NCBI GenBank assembly: GCA_033032865.1
Contig: JAWHQI010000016.1
Span: 19,083,001-19,147,000, forward strand
Reading direction: 5' to 3'
From: Dactylorhiza incarnata
Taxonomy: Eukaryota; Streptophyta; Magnoliopsida; Asparagales; Orchidaceae
DNA length: 64,000 nucleotides
Position numbers and translations under genes: made by a program. The notes beneath the pieces are model-generated. The model did not search any database. It was given only the letters and a program-made list of their open reading frames with translations, and was not told where the DNA came from. Below are positions 11,390-22,693 of the stretch, in pieces (the stretch's first letter is position 1; each line of letters starts with the position of its first letter).

Positions 11390-12330
11390 CTACAATGTAA
11401 CATTGGTGGAAGTTTCCTTCCTCTTGGAAAACATGTTAGTTTCATCAAATACTACATGCATTGACTCTTCAATTCTTAGAGTACTCTTATTATAACACCT
11501 ATTGATCTTGCTTGATGAAGAGTATCCCAAAAATATTCCATCATCAGCCTTCTTGTCAAATTTGGCAAGTTGGCTCTTTCCATTGTTTAGAATGAAGCAA
11601 GTACACTCAAATATCCTAAAGTATGTGACTATATGTGTCTTTCCTTTCAACAGCTTATAGGGGGTTTTTAACTTAGTCTTGTGAATGAGACTTCAATTCA
11701 AAACATAGTTGGTTGTATTCACTGCCTCAACCCAGAAAGACTTTGGCAAATTGGATTGGCAAATTGGATTCAGCCAACCTTCCTGATTCAATTAAGGTTC
11801 TATTTTTCCTTCCAACCACTCCATTTTGTTGGGGGGTTCTAGGAGCTAAAAAGCTTTGCCTTATCCCTTCATCCTCACAGAATCTACAAATTAACTGATT
11901 CTCAAACTCAATGTCATGATCACTCCTGATTAGAAACTTGAGTATTGAGTTCAGATTGAATCTGTCTAATGAATCTTGATAGGATCTTGAAAGTTTCAGA
12001 CTTAGCTTTTAGAAAGAACACCCAGCTGAATCTAGATAAGTCATCTACAATAACTAAGGTATAAGACTTGTCTATTAAGCTTTGAGTGGATATTGGACAA
12101 AAGAGATCCATGTGCAACAGGTAAAGGATTCTAGGGGAATCATTCTTACCAATTGGTTTGAATGAGGATTTTTTATGTTTTCCTAATTGGCAGGCTCTAC
12201 AAGGATGATCCTTTTTGAACTTATCATTTGGTAAGCCTCTTACTAGATTGTGCTTTGATAGCTTAGTTATTGTTGCAAAGTTTAATTGACTAAGTCTCCT
12301 ATGTCATAATTCATTATTTTCTAAGTTAGA
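11390..12330 (-). pseudogene. pol: Sirevirus-type copia integrase remnant
   Basis: Reading leftwards: the HHCC zinc-binding region (a tryptophan codon changed to a stop near 12300, then RRLSQLNF, CRACQLGKHKKSSF), the catalytic core start LLHMDLFCPI followed by YTLVIVDDLSRFSWVFFLK (12117-11920), and after a damaged middle the C-terminal segment GKTHIVTYFRIFECTCFILN plus FLGYSSSSKINRCYN (11650-11390). Multiple stops and frameshifts separate the pieces. The cysteine in LFCPI replaces the usual glycine. Confidence 0.75.
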
Positions 12331-12905
12331 ATTAAATAAGCAAATTTTAGATTTTGAGTAATTGAAATCTACTACATACACTTTACCTTTTCTAAGGCCA
12401 GTTAATACTATTTGATTAGTCCATGAACTAACAATATGGCATAATGATTTAGTGAATGCAACCTTGTATTCACCATCACATAATTGACTAATGCTAATTA
12501 GGTTAAGTTGAAGACCTTCAACATAAGATACACTAGAAAAGGAGATTTCTCCAACTCTGAACACACCATATACTTTGGTCTGACCAGAGTGAGTTACCAA
12601 AAATTACCTTAGGGCCTTCCTTAGCCTTGTAGTTTTCCAGCACATCTTTTGCTCTAGTCATATGCATGGAGCATCCAATGTCCAAGTACCACTGCTGGTT
12701 TGTCGTAGGAAAGCCTCTTTTCTAATCTTCCTCAGAGGAATCTTCCAAAGACATCAGGAAGGCTTCTTCAGCAGCAACTTCTTCCTCACTTTCAGATGAG
12801 GAACTTGACTCAGATTCTGAGTCACTCCAGGTTTCAGCTATGAAACCTCTTCCTTTCTTCTTGCCCTTCTTTCTGAAGAACTGATTTCTGTGCTCCTTCT
12901 TACTA
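12331..12905 (-). pseudogene. gag-pol: Sirevirus-type protease and acidic gag tail
   Basis: The 12600-12304 frame has VYVEGLQLNLISISQLCD-like sequence (SYVEGLQLNLISISQLCD), conserved downstream of copia proteases. Just upstream lies WYLDIGCSMHMT, the protease active site with Ile replacing Ser in the usual D-S-G. A Ser/Glu-rich gag C-terminal tail (WSDSESESSSSSESEEE) follows to about 12905. The zinc knuckle and coiled-coil part normally lying between them is missing, so this copy also has an internal deletion. Homology stops at about 12905. Confidence 0.7.
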
Positions 12906-13296
12906 ATTTTTTAGACCTTCTTCTACTCGACAAGATTATATGAGTGTATTTGTGAGTTCACAAGATCACGTCGTCTTGGAGCTTAAGGTCTTCAAGACGA
13001 TATCGAGACCTTCACTAGACGACATTTAGGATTTCCAAGATGATATTTGACTTTGAGAACTTATAATCTTCTCAACTCAAATCATTTGCTTCCGCTCACT
13101 TGATAGACCTTTATTCCTGATGATAATGAGTTTGTGATAAGTCTAATATAGTCTAGATCATAGGTTGACATGGTATTTTACACAATGTTGGATTACATTA
13201 ACAAAACTATGTCTGATGACACTAATTCTAGCCATATGTTAGACTTGCACTGTCTAGTACCTGAAAGCAATATTCAAAAGCAAATTTGTTAAATGC
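12906..13296. other. Unassigned non-coding stretch
   Basis: About 390 bp between the minus-strand copia remnant and the Sirevirus fragment. It holds a small inverted pair CGTCGTCTTGGA ... TCTTCAAGACGA (about 12970-13000). No ORF and no similarity to other parts of the window. It may be older flanking DNA. Confidence 0.4.
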
Positions 13297-14232
13297 AGAA
13301 AGGGGGAGGTAGCCAATGCTGAGACCAACTCAGAGTTAGCTCTACAAGTTCTACAGGGTACAAGGACAGCCCTCAACCTTCCTCTGCTAGACAACTTCAG
13401 CAAAGAAGATTTTGAGTTTGAGGGGAAAGCCAAACTAGCTCAGAATGCTCACATAGCAAAGAAGAGAAAAAGAGAACAAGTGATGCTAGCTGAAGAATTT
13501 ATGGCTATGCAAAGAAAGGAGCAGGACAATGATCCTGATTTTGAGTATTGGAGTGATGACTCCAAGAGCATTATTCTGAATGCTTGGGTAAACCATGGGC
13601 AGATATGCAAAGATATTGACAGGACTTACCCAACTGAAGAATGGATAAAACATCTGGAAGTAAATTCTTTGAGGGAATTGATCTTCAAAGAAAACCTTGT
13701 GCTGAAGGGCAATCCAAAAAGAATACCTTCAAAATATATTCCAAAACCCTTCCTCTATTTCAAAAGACAGGAAAACAAGAAGAAAGTTGCTGAGCTAAAG
13801 TCTGTTGCTGCCAAAGGGAAGAAAGTTGTTGATGTCAACAAAGCTGAAAGTTCCAAGAAAAGGAAAACATAAATTGCTTATGTTAATAAAGTGGAACTAG
13901 ATCTATGTATTAACTCTTAAACTGAAATGACAATGAAAATTCTGTTGAAATTAAGTGTGTATGTTATCGGATAAATTAGTCAAAGCTTAATATTCTCTTT
14001 TCAGTACTTTTTCTTCATATGGTCTGTGATGCCAAGTTTTTAATAACAGACAATGCTGGTATCATAATAACTTTGTATAATCTGTCATGATTTTTGTTGG
14101 AATGCTTAAACAATGTTATTTTCTGGAAGGTATGACATCATGAATGCTATATAGTTCATTTGCATGATAAGTTTTTGTTGTCTATGTACCTTAGCATTGG
14201 GAATGTTCTGCCTTCTTCAAATAGGGGGAGAT
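13297..14232 (+). pseudogene. Truncated Sirevirus env-like 3' end, upstream copy
   Basis: Nearly identical to 31593-32516. It holds the C-terminal part of the env-like ORF (open frame 13480-13872, ending in a basic, Lys-rich tail SSKKRKT) and the 3' non-coding segment with polypurine GGGGGAG just before the LTR. This frame keeps two bases that are missing in the downstream copy near 31836. The left edge at about 13297 is abrupt, so the upstream unit of a tandem pair is truncated here. Confidence 0.75.
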
Positions 14233-15476
14233 TATTGGGAATATTGCCCTCAATGTTCCCTTGATTTGAAGAGGCATCACTCACAATGCTAAGTACATAT
14301 TGTACTTGATAAAATCTATTTTGTCTCAAGGTTTGTACAGAGAGATGATATTCCATACAATGGAATAGGTTCAAAGGTCTGCTGATTAATCAGTTGAGAA
14401 AGTGTCCCTATCTCAGCTGAACCGCTGAGACGAGGACAGGTGCCGCTGAGAAGCAGCATATCTCTACTGAGCTGCAGATAGACAGAATCCGCTGAGAAGA
14501 GAAACTATCTCAGCGGATCCACTGGAACGATAGTTGCTCAACCGCTGAGACTGAAAGTTGTCTCAGCCCAACCGCTGAGACAGATTCAAATATTGAAGAA
14601 AACAAGTGGCGTGACTCGCCTTTGGTGCAAACAGCTATAAAGGGAGATTAGAGCCAACCATCTGTTCCCAAGGTGTCAGAGCTTTCCCTTGAGTGCCGTT
14701 GAAGATGTGCAGAGCATAAAAGAAGAATTTAGGGCACTTTTTAAAAGGGTCGGTCGAGTGCTAAACAAATTGCTACTGTTCCATTGACGGACCTGAACTT
14801 CTCATTCTCCTCATGTTCACTGAACAAGGAAGAAGAGACTGAGAGATAAATATTGCTCTTCTACAAGAAGGAGCAAGGTGATCCTTCATCCTTCAACTGA
14901 AGAGGAAGATCAGATAGTAGCTGGCTCACAAATCATCATCCAATCAAGCTACTAGAAAGCACAAGCAGTGCAGGAACTACAGAAGACACCTTCTCTGTGC
15001 TGTCTGTTGTAGTAAGTATAAAAACTCTTTTACTGTAGGGCTAATTGGCCTGAGTTGTAGCGTTGTTTGGCCTGAGTTGTAGGGCTATTTGGCCTGAGTT
15101 TGTAGGGCAGTTAGGCCTGACGTTGTAGGGCTGCTAAGCCTGAGTTGTAAGGCTGACTGGCCTGAGGTAGGGCTTGGAGCAAGCCCGAGAGATCTTGAAG
15201 GATTTGAACTGTAAGCTCTTGTAGCTGAGATTGGAGAAGTTGGCCTTATCTAACACACTGTTAGAAAGGTGAAGGGGGAAAGTGGACTACCCATAGACAC
15301 ACTGTCTTGGGGAACCACTATAAACACTTGAGTGTTTTCTGGGTTTGCTTGATTTCTAGCTTTGAATAGTTTTAACTATCTATATCGTTTAAGTAAAAAT
15401 CAAAATACTTATTCAACACCCCCCCCCCCCCCCCCCCCCCTCTAGGTGAATTAGATCACATACCTATATTCTATCA
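14233..15476 (+). repeat. Sirevirus LTR, central/5' copy (1244 bp)
   Basis: Matches 32517-33764. The first dinucleotide is TA instead of TG (TATTGGGAATATTGCC versus TGTTGGCAATATTGCC), and it ends TTCTATCA. It carries CCGCTGAGA/TCTCAGCGG palindromes (14404-14586), a TATA box, CCTGAGTTGTAGGGCT tandem units (about 15040-15170) and a 22-nt C run (15419-15440). It serves both as 3' LTR of the truncated upstream unit and as 5' LTR of the main element. Roughly 4% divergence from its partner by eye over the first 250 bp. Confidence 0.85.
14634..14642 (+). promoter_or_regulatory. LTR TATA box, Sirevirus
   Basis: GCTATAAAG lies ~50 bp downstream of the CTGAGAC palindrome cluster, consistent with the U3 core promoter. 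The matching site in the 3' LTR is altered (GATGTAAAG near 32920). Confidence 0.55.
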
Positions 15477-15478
15477 AG

Positions 15479-15490
15479 TGGTATCAGAGA
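15479..15490 (+). promoter_or_regulatory. Primer-binding site (tRNA-Met), Sirevirus
   Basis: TGGTATCAGAGA lies two bases after the LTR end and is complementary to the 3' end of initiator tRNA-Met, the usual copia primer. It precedes the gag ATG by ~70 nt. Confidence 0.85.
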
Positions 15491-15557
15491 TAGGTTGGTC
15501 ATAAAGGGCTTAACTATCTGACCAGGTCCTGCATAGGTATTATTAATTCTAAATTCA

Positions 15558-16738
15558 ATGGCTTCTAATGGAGTTCAGAAGGAAATGGGTTCTATGAAAC
15601 TTCCTATATGCAAAAAGGAAACCTTTGGCATTTGGACACAAAGAGTTAGGTTGTACATGGAAGCTTCAGACCCTAGGATCTATTTTATTGTTCAGGAAGG
15701 CCCCTTTCTTATCACAAAGCCCTCCACCATTGATCCTACTAGGCAGGTAGGCAAGTCTTACACTGAAATGACAAGGGATGAGATAGCATTGGCTACAATG
15801 GACAAAAGGGCTCAAAATATTATAGTCAATGTTATTGATGATTCAACATTCCAAAACTTGGTGCACTGTGAGACTGCAATGGATATGTGGGATACATTGA
15901 TTGTTTACATGGAAGGGACTGAAGAAGTGAGGAATGATAGGAAATCCCTCCTCAATCAGGAGTATGAAGCCTTCAGGCAACAAGGCCAGGAATGCATTGC
16001 TGACTGCTATGAAAGATTCTTCAAGATTGTGAATGAGTTGAGGACCTATGAATGGACCTTCACTCATTATGAGTTAAATGATAAATTCCTAAGATCTCTA
16101 ACTAGAGACTGGGATACCAAAATTTGTGCCGTCAGGGAAGTGGCAAAGCTGAGTGAGACTCCTCCTCACACTCTGTTTGGAAAGTTGCTCTCAAATGAGA
16201 TGCAACTATCTGCTAAAAAGGAGGAGGACACCTCCTCCAGGTCTCATTCTAGGGAGAAGTATGTGGCCCTCAAGGCTGAAGGATCCAAGAAGAGCAAGAC
16301 AAGAATTCCTACCCCTCCAAGAAGGGTTGCTGACTCAGAAAACTCTGAACACTGCTCATCTGATAGCAGCTCTTCTGATGAGGAATTTGCTGCCTTCTCA
16401 AGGCAATTCAAAAAGATGATGAGAAGAAAGCAGTGGAAGAATAAGCCTTCCTCCTCCTCACATCCTAGGAAGGATTCAAAGAGGGCAGACAGACAGTACC
16501 CCAAAGGGGACAGGTATGATTCTAAACATGTTAAACATGGTTTAGCTAATGTGATTTATTATTGCTGCAGTAAGCCTGGACATGTCATTGCTGACTGTCC
16601 AGTCAAAAGAAAGGATAAGGGTGACAAGAAGACTTATGACTAGAAGGGAAGAAAGGGTGAGAAATCCTTCCTAGCTAAGAAGGACAGAAGCTAGAGTGAA
16701 TCTGAGTCATCATCCTCAGATTCAGATGATGAAGAAGA
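15558..16738 (+). pseudogene. gag: Sirevirus gag, N-terminal part (split by TR-GAG1)
   Basis: Copia capsid protein. The 361-codon open frame (15558-16643) begins MASNGVQKEMGS just after the PBS and holds the UBN2-type capsid core (residues about 10-215: FGIWTQRVRLYMEA, DKRAQNIIVNVIDD, MDMWDTLIVYMEG, FFKIVNELRTY, FLRSLTRDWD). A Ser/Glu-rich linker and a knuckle-like CCSKPGHVIADC at about residue 340 follow; its first Cys is replaced by Tyr. Stops at 16641-16643 and near 16692 break it. The same frame continues through an acidic stretch to 16738, where TR-GAG1 inserts, and resumes at 24652. Confidence 0.85.
16734..16738 (+). repeat. Target-site duplication GAAGA, left copy of TR-GAG1
   Basis: GAAGA immediately precedes the LTR start and is repeated at 24652-24656 just after the distal LTR. 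This is a perfect 5-bp duplication. Confidence 0.9.
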
Positions 16739-17889
16739 TGTTGGAACATGGTCTTCCGCATCTCCTAGGTTTGAGAATAACAAATCCTATGTGTGTATTT
16801 AATCTTGTGTGATCTAAGTGTGCAGGATAACAGGTCAAAATGACTCAAGGTTTACATATGGTGGTTGCCCCCGAAATTGAGCCATCAACTCCAAACTGAT
16901 CACTAGCGCAGGCGATAGTGGATAGCGTCGGCGTTAGCTCGATGCATAGAAGGCTTGCTGGAATTGTTGCCTCGGATTGAAGATCTTGTCGCGCAAAGAG
17001 TTTCTTAACTTGGTATAGCGCCGGCGGTAGTAGATGGCGCCGGCGGTAGCATGACTCACTTAAGGCATAGTGCAAGAGGTTGCCGCGGATGGGAGATTCT
17101 GCCGCGCAAAACGTTGCCTAATTCGGGCTAGCGCCGGCGGTAGCGCTAGCGCCGGCGGTAGCGTGAAATCTATAAATTGGACCCCTTGCCTTCATATTCG
17201 TGATCCTCCTCCAATTCCAAAACTCCAGAGCTTCGTGTCATAGCAGAGAGAGGAAGATTCAGAGCAATACTCCCACAATTCCATAAAGCCTTAAGGAGAT
17301 CCGTGGAGAAGATTTCAACATGCATCATCATCGTGACGAAAGGCCACATCGACTACGATCATACTCTGCGGGCCTTCGTCCACTTCTCCAAGAGATCCAC
17401 ATAGAGGGAGTTTTTATATTATTGTCTTTTCATTTTATATCTTTTCTGTAAACGGTAGTGAAATCGCCTCGTGTTGGCGACTAGGTCTGGGGTAGGACTT
17501 AGGGCTGAAATTCGCCTCGTGTTGGCGACTAGATCTAGGCTAGGTCTAGGGGGTGCTCGAGGCCTTTCTGGGGATAGATTGGCTAGAGCGGCTAGAGGCC
17601 GTATCTGGGGAGAGATCGGCTAAAGCCAACCGGTTCGTGGGGATACGAGTCGGTATAGAAAACGAAAAAGAGTTTTACTAGTCGCCTTAGATTTCTAGCA
17701 TCATAGAAGTCAAGTTTTGTAAAACATTATTTGATATTAATAAAGCATGTCTCTTCTTTTGTTTTTACTAAACTTCTTATTGTTTTAATATTGCATTATA
17801 TCAAAGTTTTCTAAATATAATCTAAACTTATTGAAAACCCTTATTCACCCCCCCCCCCCCCCCCTCTAAGGGCGCCGACCGATCCAACA
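16739..17889 (+). repeat. TR-GAG1 5' LTR
   Basis: 1151 bp, TGTTGGAACATGG to GATCCAACA. U3 has GCTAGCGCCGGCGGTAGCG palindromic units (16908-17164) and TATAAATT at 17171. The downstream part has CGCCTCGTGTTGGCGACTAG repeated about 55 bp apart (17467, 17512). A 17-nt C run (17848-17864) lies just before the end. Confidence 0.9.
17171..17178 (+). promoter_or_regulatory. TR-GAG1 LTR TATA box
   Basis: TATAAATT follows the last GCCGGCGGTAGCG block by a few bases. The same arrangement occurs at about 23917 (3' LTR), and as CTATAAAAAGG near 35577 in TR-GAG2. Confidence 0.6.
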
Positions 17890-17891
17890 AG

Positions 17892-17905
17892 TGGTATCAG
17901 AGCCA
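17892..17905 (+). promoter_or_regulatory. TR-GAG1 primer-binding site (tRNA-Met)
   Basis: TGGTATCAGAGCCA starts two bases after the 5' LTR and matches the complement of the initiator tRNA-Met 3' end. Confidence 0.9.
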
Positions 17906-17938
17906 GGTTCTTCCAAATCGGCTTAACAACCGGGAATA

Positions 17939-19393
17939 ATGGCGTCTCATGATCTCGCTTTAACTAGTGGGGAAAATTTTTGTGAAGAGGAAAAATCACT
18001 TGCACCACCTTTATTTGAAGGGACAAATTATAAAGGATGGAAAATCTTAATTGAAAAATTTATTAAAACTTTAGACATCGAAGTTTGGAATTTAGCAATA
18101 GCAAGACCCGCAAATGAATCAAATAAAAAAGAACTTCAATTAAATGCAAAAGCTAAACACTATTTGTTTTGCGGTCTATCTAATGAAATTTTCAAATTAA
18201 TATATTGCTTTTCAAGTGCATATAAAGTATGGAATTTTCTTGAAGAAATGTATGATTCTCCTTCTACAGGTATAGAACAATCGCAAGAACCGGAGAATAT
18301 GCTAGCATGCACAAATCTTCAAGAATGCCCCTCTCATGACGGATCAATGGAGCACACATCTAATAGAAGAGAAGAAGAAGTATTGTGTTCGGAAGAGGAG
18401 TGCCAAAAAGATGTCAAAGAAATGATATGTTCAAATCGTGCCTCTCCCGAAAGCAATGTAAGGAAATCAAATTCCATCTTTTGCACTTCTATCTCTTCAT
18501 TACAATTGCTTCAAACTACAAAGCGCAAAATTAAGAAATTAAAAAATGCTAATAAACATTTGCGCTTAGAAAATAAAAATTTAAAGGCAAAAATTAATGA
18601 AAAATCAAATTTATCTAGTTCTACACATTGCTCCTTAGTAGAAAACACCACAACTTGTGTAGAATATAATGAATTAAAAGAAAAGCACAAGAAACTTGAA
18701 AAGGATTTTATTTTAGTAAAAGAACAAAATGAAAAATTATGTTTAGAAAATTCATCTTTGATAAATGATTGTGCTAAGTGTAAAGAATATAAAATTGAAA
18801 TTAAAGAGATGGATGAAACATTTGATGAATATAGAAACAACTATCAAGATCATATTGATTCAATTGTTTCCATTCTTAAAAATAGCACAATCGCTTATAA
18901 TAAAGCTAGACATAATTTTAAAATTAAAAATGATGAATTAAAATCAAAAATCAACTTGCTTATGAAAATTGTAAATACAAATTCTCAATATCAAGAAATA
19001 TCCAAAAGCAAGTTGAACATGAATATGAATATCATAACTAAGTCTAATAATGGGAATAAAAAACATAAAGAATTTGTAAATCAAAATCACCATTATTTAC
19101 AAAACTATGTTTCTTCAAAATTAAAATCAAATTTGCAAAAGTTTCCTATGAAAAATGATTTCAATAGTCATCATTATTTTAAGCCTAAATTTAATATATA
19201 TGGAAATTTAATGCAAAATTATAATATTAAACCTAAGTATGAGTGGAGACCCAAAATTAAAGATGAAACATCAACTCCACTTGAAAGGGTCCATTCGTAC
19301 TTGTCTCCCCAAAAGTCATCTCGCTATATTTGGGTACCCAAAGGAACCGCTACTCCCGGTCTTCTTTGGATTCCTAAATCTCTTACTCATTAG
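17939..19393 (+). CDS. gag: TR-GAG1 Gag-like protein (484 aa), intact
   Basis: The only protein of the element and an uninterrupted frame. The start MASHDLALTSGENF lies 34 nt after the PBS. Residues about 22-110 form a copia/UBN2-type capsid N-domain (PPLFEGTNYKGWKILIEKFI, LNAKAKHYLFCGLS, YKVWNFLEEMYDSP). An acidic/Ser region (110-180) and a long Lys/Glu/Asn-rich coiled coil (about 190-350) follow. The C-terminus YEWRPKIKDE...RYIWVPKGTATPG ends in the IWVPKG motif found at the end of Sirevirus-type gags. There is no CCHC knuckle, so RNA binding would need another region or a partner Gag. The homologue in TR-GAG2 (36356-37582) is collinear, which suggests the ORF is maintained. AT-rich codon use, unlike the host Sirevirus gag. 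Confidence 0.85.
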   Translation: MASHDLALTSGENFCEEEKSLAPPLFEGTNYKGWKILIEKFIKTLDIEVWNLAIARPANESNKKELQLNAKAKHYLFCGLSNEIFKLIYCFSSAYKVWNFLEEMYDSPSTGIEQSQEPENMLACTNLQECPSHDGSMEHTSNRREEEVLCSEEECQKDVKEMICSNRASPESNVRKSNSIFCTSISSLQLLQTTKRKIKKLKNANKHLRLENKNLKAKINEKSNLSSSTHCSLVENTTTCVEYNELKEKHKKLEKDFILVKEQNEKLCLENSSLINDCAKCKEYKIEIKEMDETFDEYRNNYQDHIDSIVSILKNSTIAYNKARHNFKIKNDELKSKINLLMKIVNTNSQYQEISKSKLNMNMNIITKSNNGNKKHKEFVNQNHHYLQNYVSSKLKSNLQKFPMKNDFNSHHYFKPKFNIYGNLMQNYNIKPKYEWRPKIKDETSTPLERVHSYLSPQKSSRYIWVPKGTATPGLLWIPKSLTH

Positions 19394-19407
19394 TATCCCA
19401 TCATTTG

Positions 19408-19456
19408 CATGAAGTAGAAATCAATTAAAAATGAAATATCATTTCTCTACTTCATG
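19408..19456 (+). other. Stem-loop just after TR-GAG1 gag stop
   Basis: CAUGAAGUAGA (19408-19418) pairs perfectly over 11 bp with UCUACUUCAUG (19446-19456). TR-GAG2 has the same hairpin at 37656-37703 with one mismatch. It starts 15 nt after the stop codon. Confidence 0.65.
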
Positions 19457-19459
19457 ATA

Positions 19460-20530
19460 TGCTTAAACCTTTTTTGTTTATTTTCTTTTGTTTTTGAACT
19501 ATCATGTCATGGTCATCCTATACAATATTGAAAATATGATCTTATCTCTTAAAAGCTTAATATATTTATAAAATCAAATTGATCAAATTCAAAATCATAT
19601 TTTTATTTTGATGACCTATCTTTTATTCTTATATTCATTGCTTCTAAAATATCTTATATTATCCATTTGAATCAAACTCTAAATTTGTTATAAGATATTT
19701 TAAATTAAATTCGGGTATTAGATTTTTAGCCTTCACCAACAAGTGGATAAAATTCTGAATTTGCTATGAGATACTTATCTAAATTAAAAAGAAAAACACA
19801 TAAGACATATTGAAAGATTAATTGTCATAAATATTGATGCCATACGCACCACCATGATCTATTGATATCTTTTGCTAAAACTCTCTAAAATCATAATTAT
19901 GTAAAATCAAAAGATCTCTAAATTCAAAAGATCCACTCAGTTCTAACATTTCATTGGTGATCATAATAATTACATGAATGAATTAATGTAGTATGACTTG
20001 CATGTATCTCATTTGTTTATAAACCATAGAATCAACTTTATACTAATCAAATGAAATCATTCATTCTATGTCAAAATATTAAATCATTATCTCAATTAAA
20101 TCAAATGAAATCACTTTCTTGAATACATGCAACATTATCTCAATTAATCTTGTGGTATAACAATTACAATCAAACTCATTATTCTAGCATTATCAACAAA
20201 TAGATATTATTCATGCTACCATAATGAATTAATTACGAAGTAAAATAAAATTGAACGATAAAATAACTATGTGACTAGAAAAATTTGAATTCACATACAT
20301 TATGATAATCTATCTTATAGCTCATGCAAGATCTCGTTTGTCAAGACTTGAGATAGGTGTCCTAGATCTTTCATGTTAAAACATGCTTACAAATGCAATT
20401 TTCTTCATTTTTAACCATCAAAAACATTTCCAAAAATTCTGCAAATTCAGCATGAAACTACTAATGGGACACCTAATCAAATCCAAGCATCAAAATTTTC
20501 AAAACCCTAAAAAATCACTTACTGTTTCCC
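19460..20530 (+). other. TR-GAG1 non-coding region, proximal
   Basis: Very AT-rich sequence with no usable ORF. It aligns loosely with TR-GAG2 37705-38700 (e.g. AAATTCTGCAAATTC / AAATTCTGAAATTTC, and GGGACACCTAATCAAA). No protein signal. Confidence 0.6.
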
Positions 20531-20558
20531 GCGCTAGCGCTAGAGCCGGCGCTAGCGT
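20531..20558 (+). repeat. Internal copy of the LTR palindrome
   Basis: Two GCGCTAGC-type palindromes joined by GAGCCG, the same motif class as the element's LTR U3, placed inside the AT-rich non-coding region. TR-GAG2 has it near 38711 and the third relative near 46810. Confidence 0.6.
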
Positions 20559-20900
20559 CGAGTTTCAAATTTCTGTGTTTTTAAAATTTCTAAAAATTCC
20601 TAAATATATTTTGATCTATATTTTCTACTTAGTTTTGCACTTCGGTGTTTCTTTATTTTTTGAAAAATCAAATACAAAACTACAAAAAACCAAATTACAA
20701 AAAATATGTTTTGTTTTTTCGCTTGTGTTGTTTCCTTTATTTAAAGTTCATCTTTATGCAAAAATCAAATATAAAAATTACAAAAGCAAAAATTACAAAA
20801 ATATGCTTTTATTTGTAAAAATCAACTACAAAAATATAAAACAAAACAAAAACAAGTATCAAAATTATTCTTCTGAACTTAACTTTTCTATGTATCTTGT

Positions 20901-20985
20901 GAAAGGGTGATTTGGGCTATCATCCCATCATATCACCTAGTACCGGGCGAACCTCTCACAAGGTAGTCCTCGGGAAGTCCAAGAT
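20901..20985 (+). other. Conserved structured module, copy B
   Basis: Stem GGUGAU/AUCACC (20906-20911 with 20932-20937), inner hairpin GGG...CCC (20914-20926), then the conserved CCTAGTACC, hairpin ACCU-CUCACA-AGGU, and GGGAAGTCCAAGATC. The paired bases differ from copies C and D in a compensatory way. Confidence 0.65.
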
Positions 20986-21508
20986 CAATCTTATGAGTTC
21001 AAACTTTAATTCAAAATTATTTCTCAAAAATATCAAAAATACTGTATGGACTGTATTGAAAATCAAGCATGATTTAACCCATCATTTAGAACTTCTATGA
21101 TGTTGCAATTTATTTTTTCAAACTACTTTGAACATTGCTTTCATCATGCTTTGATACATCTATTAATGTGTGCATCAATTATATTGTAAAAGTTGTGTAG
21201 AACTATGCGTAGCATGCCTCTAAGTATGAGTAAATGTTTTATGTTTGATAATGATCTTTATTCACTCACTTATTTTTGGCATTGTCTACATTTGTGTTTA
21301 AATCTAAGAATGCTTGTGTATGTTCTGTATTAGTACAATGAATTAAAATTGCACAAGTATCTTATCTACACTCCTTTATTTGCATTTTTACAAATTAAGA
21401 AAAGTGGTTATCTTTCTTATAAATTATATTGGTTTGCAAAACAAGTGTATTCGGAGAACTTTGCACAAAACAAAAAAAACATGAAATAATTTAACAAAGT
21501 TATCTCCA

Positions 21509-21569
21509 CCAAGCACTACTTGAACCTCCTGATAAGTCTTAATAAGCATTGTGAGGTTGAGCACCTTGG
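21509..21569 (+). other. TR-GAG1 paired stem-loop, unit 1
   Basis: Outer stem CCAAG (21509-21513)/CUUGG (21565-21569). Inner stem AACCUC (21523-21528)/GAGGUU (21553-21558). 24-nt loop starting CUGAUAAGUCUUAAUAAG. Unit 2 has the same loop but a different inner stem. Confidence 0.65.
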
Positions 21570-21684
21570 AAAGAATAATAAAGTATCTTGTGCAAACCAT
21601 ATCTTTCTTTCAAAATAAAAACCACTTATTCTTAAGTACACCGGATCACAATAAAAAAACACAAGAATAAAATTATGTGATCCA

Positions 21685-21745
21685 CCAAGCACTACTTTGC
21701 ACCCTGATAAGTCTTAATGAGCATTGTGTGTGCAGAGCACCTTGG
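21685..21745 (+). other. TR-GAG1 paired stem-loop, unit 2
   Basis: Outer stem CCAAG/CUUGG (21685-21689 with 21741-21745). Inner stem UGCAC/GUGCA (21698-21702 with 21730-21734). The loop contains CUGAUAAGUCUUAAUGAG. 176 nt from unit 1. Confidence 0.65.
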
Positions 21746-21749
21746 TTGT

Positions 21750-22690
21750 TGTACATTTTTCTTTGTGCATTGAAGTGAGTGGAAGTAAAATTATTTGTGT
21801 TTTATTGTGCTCTTTACTTTACATATTACTTGTATTTTTGATTAAAACATTTGTTTACTCTACTCAAAAATACACTAATGTGCACATCATTATCTTCCAT
21901 AACACTTCTTCTCATGAGTATTGGATCCTAATGCAAACTCTATACTACTCTTTACTTATGAAATGCACTAGATAACCTAGCATGCTTTCTACAATGTTTG
22001 GTATGACTTGAAATTGTGAATTGAAATAACATTGTAGTAATCTCTTTGTGATAGTATTATTTCATGCTCGGTTATTCTTGTCAACCATAAAAGATTTTCA
22101 TTGAAACATGATTTACATAAACATCTTCTTTTTGAAATTAACTCATATATCTTTTTATGGATTATCCTTGATTAAAATAAGATGTTTCATGTATTTCTAC
22201 AAGTCTTCCGCATTATCACCATATCACTTTTACCTTGCATTTTCATGCTTATATCAAGTCTTAAATCTCAATTTTTTATTAAAAACAAATGGTAGACTTG
22301 CTTGGTAAAATTTACATTGGTTGTTCTAACACGCATATCATTTTTATAGTAACAAACTCTGATTTCTTTCAATATAAACGTGTATGTTAAAAGCTCTTCC
22401 AACAAGTGAAACATTGCTAAAAGGATGTTGTTTCTTTCTTCCAAAATGCTTCAACTCTTATCTCTATAAAGTTAGTTTGGAAACTCAAAAAAACATCTCC
22501 TTTTTAAACTTAAACTTTAATTTAGTATTATGATGTTTCTTTTTCGAAATCTTCCGCAATGCTCAAACTCTGATTCATTCATTTCAATATAGCTAAGAGT
22601 ATTTTATTGTCTAATAAAAATCCATATGCTATGAAAATTCCCATTAGATTTAAATGCTTAATGTTTCCAATAATCGTTATCCATGACTTC
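21750..22690 (+). other. TR-GAG1 non-coding region, middle
   Basis: AT-rich with dispersed ACTCTGATTT-like words. Short frames are not conserved in TR-GAG2. No gene. Confidence 0.5.
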
Positions 22691-22693
22691 ATT

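Noticed and set aside
20383..21100. ORFs overlapping the structured module in TR-GAG1
   Set aside because: The frame is not kept in the homologous modules at 8213 and 57442, and TR-GAG2 breaks it differently; the stem pairing is conserved instead.
21529..21560. Hammerhead ribozyme suggested by CUGAUAAG
   Set aside because: The core needs CUGAUGA followed by stem II and GAAA before stem III. The GAAA segment and three-helix arrangement are absent; the motif sits in a simple apical loop.
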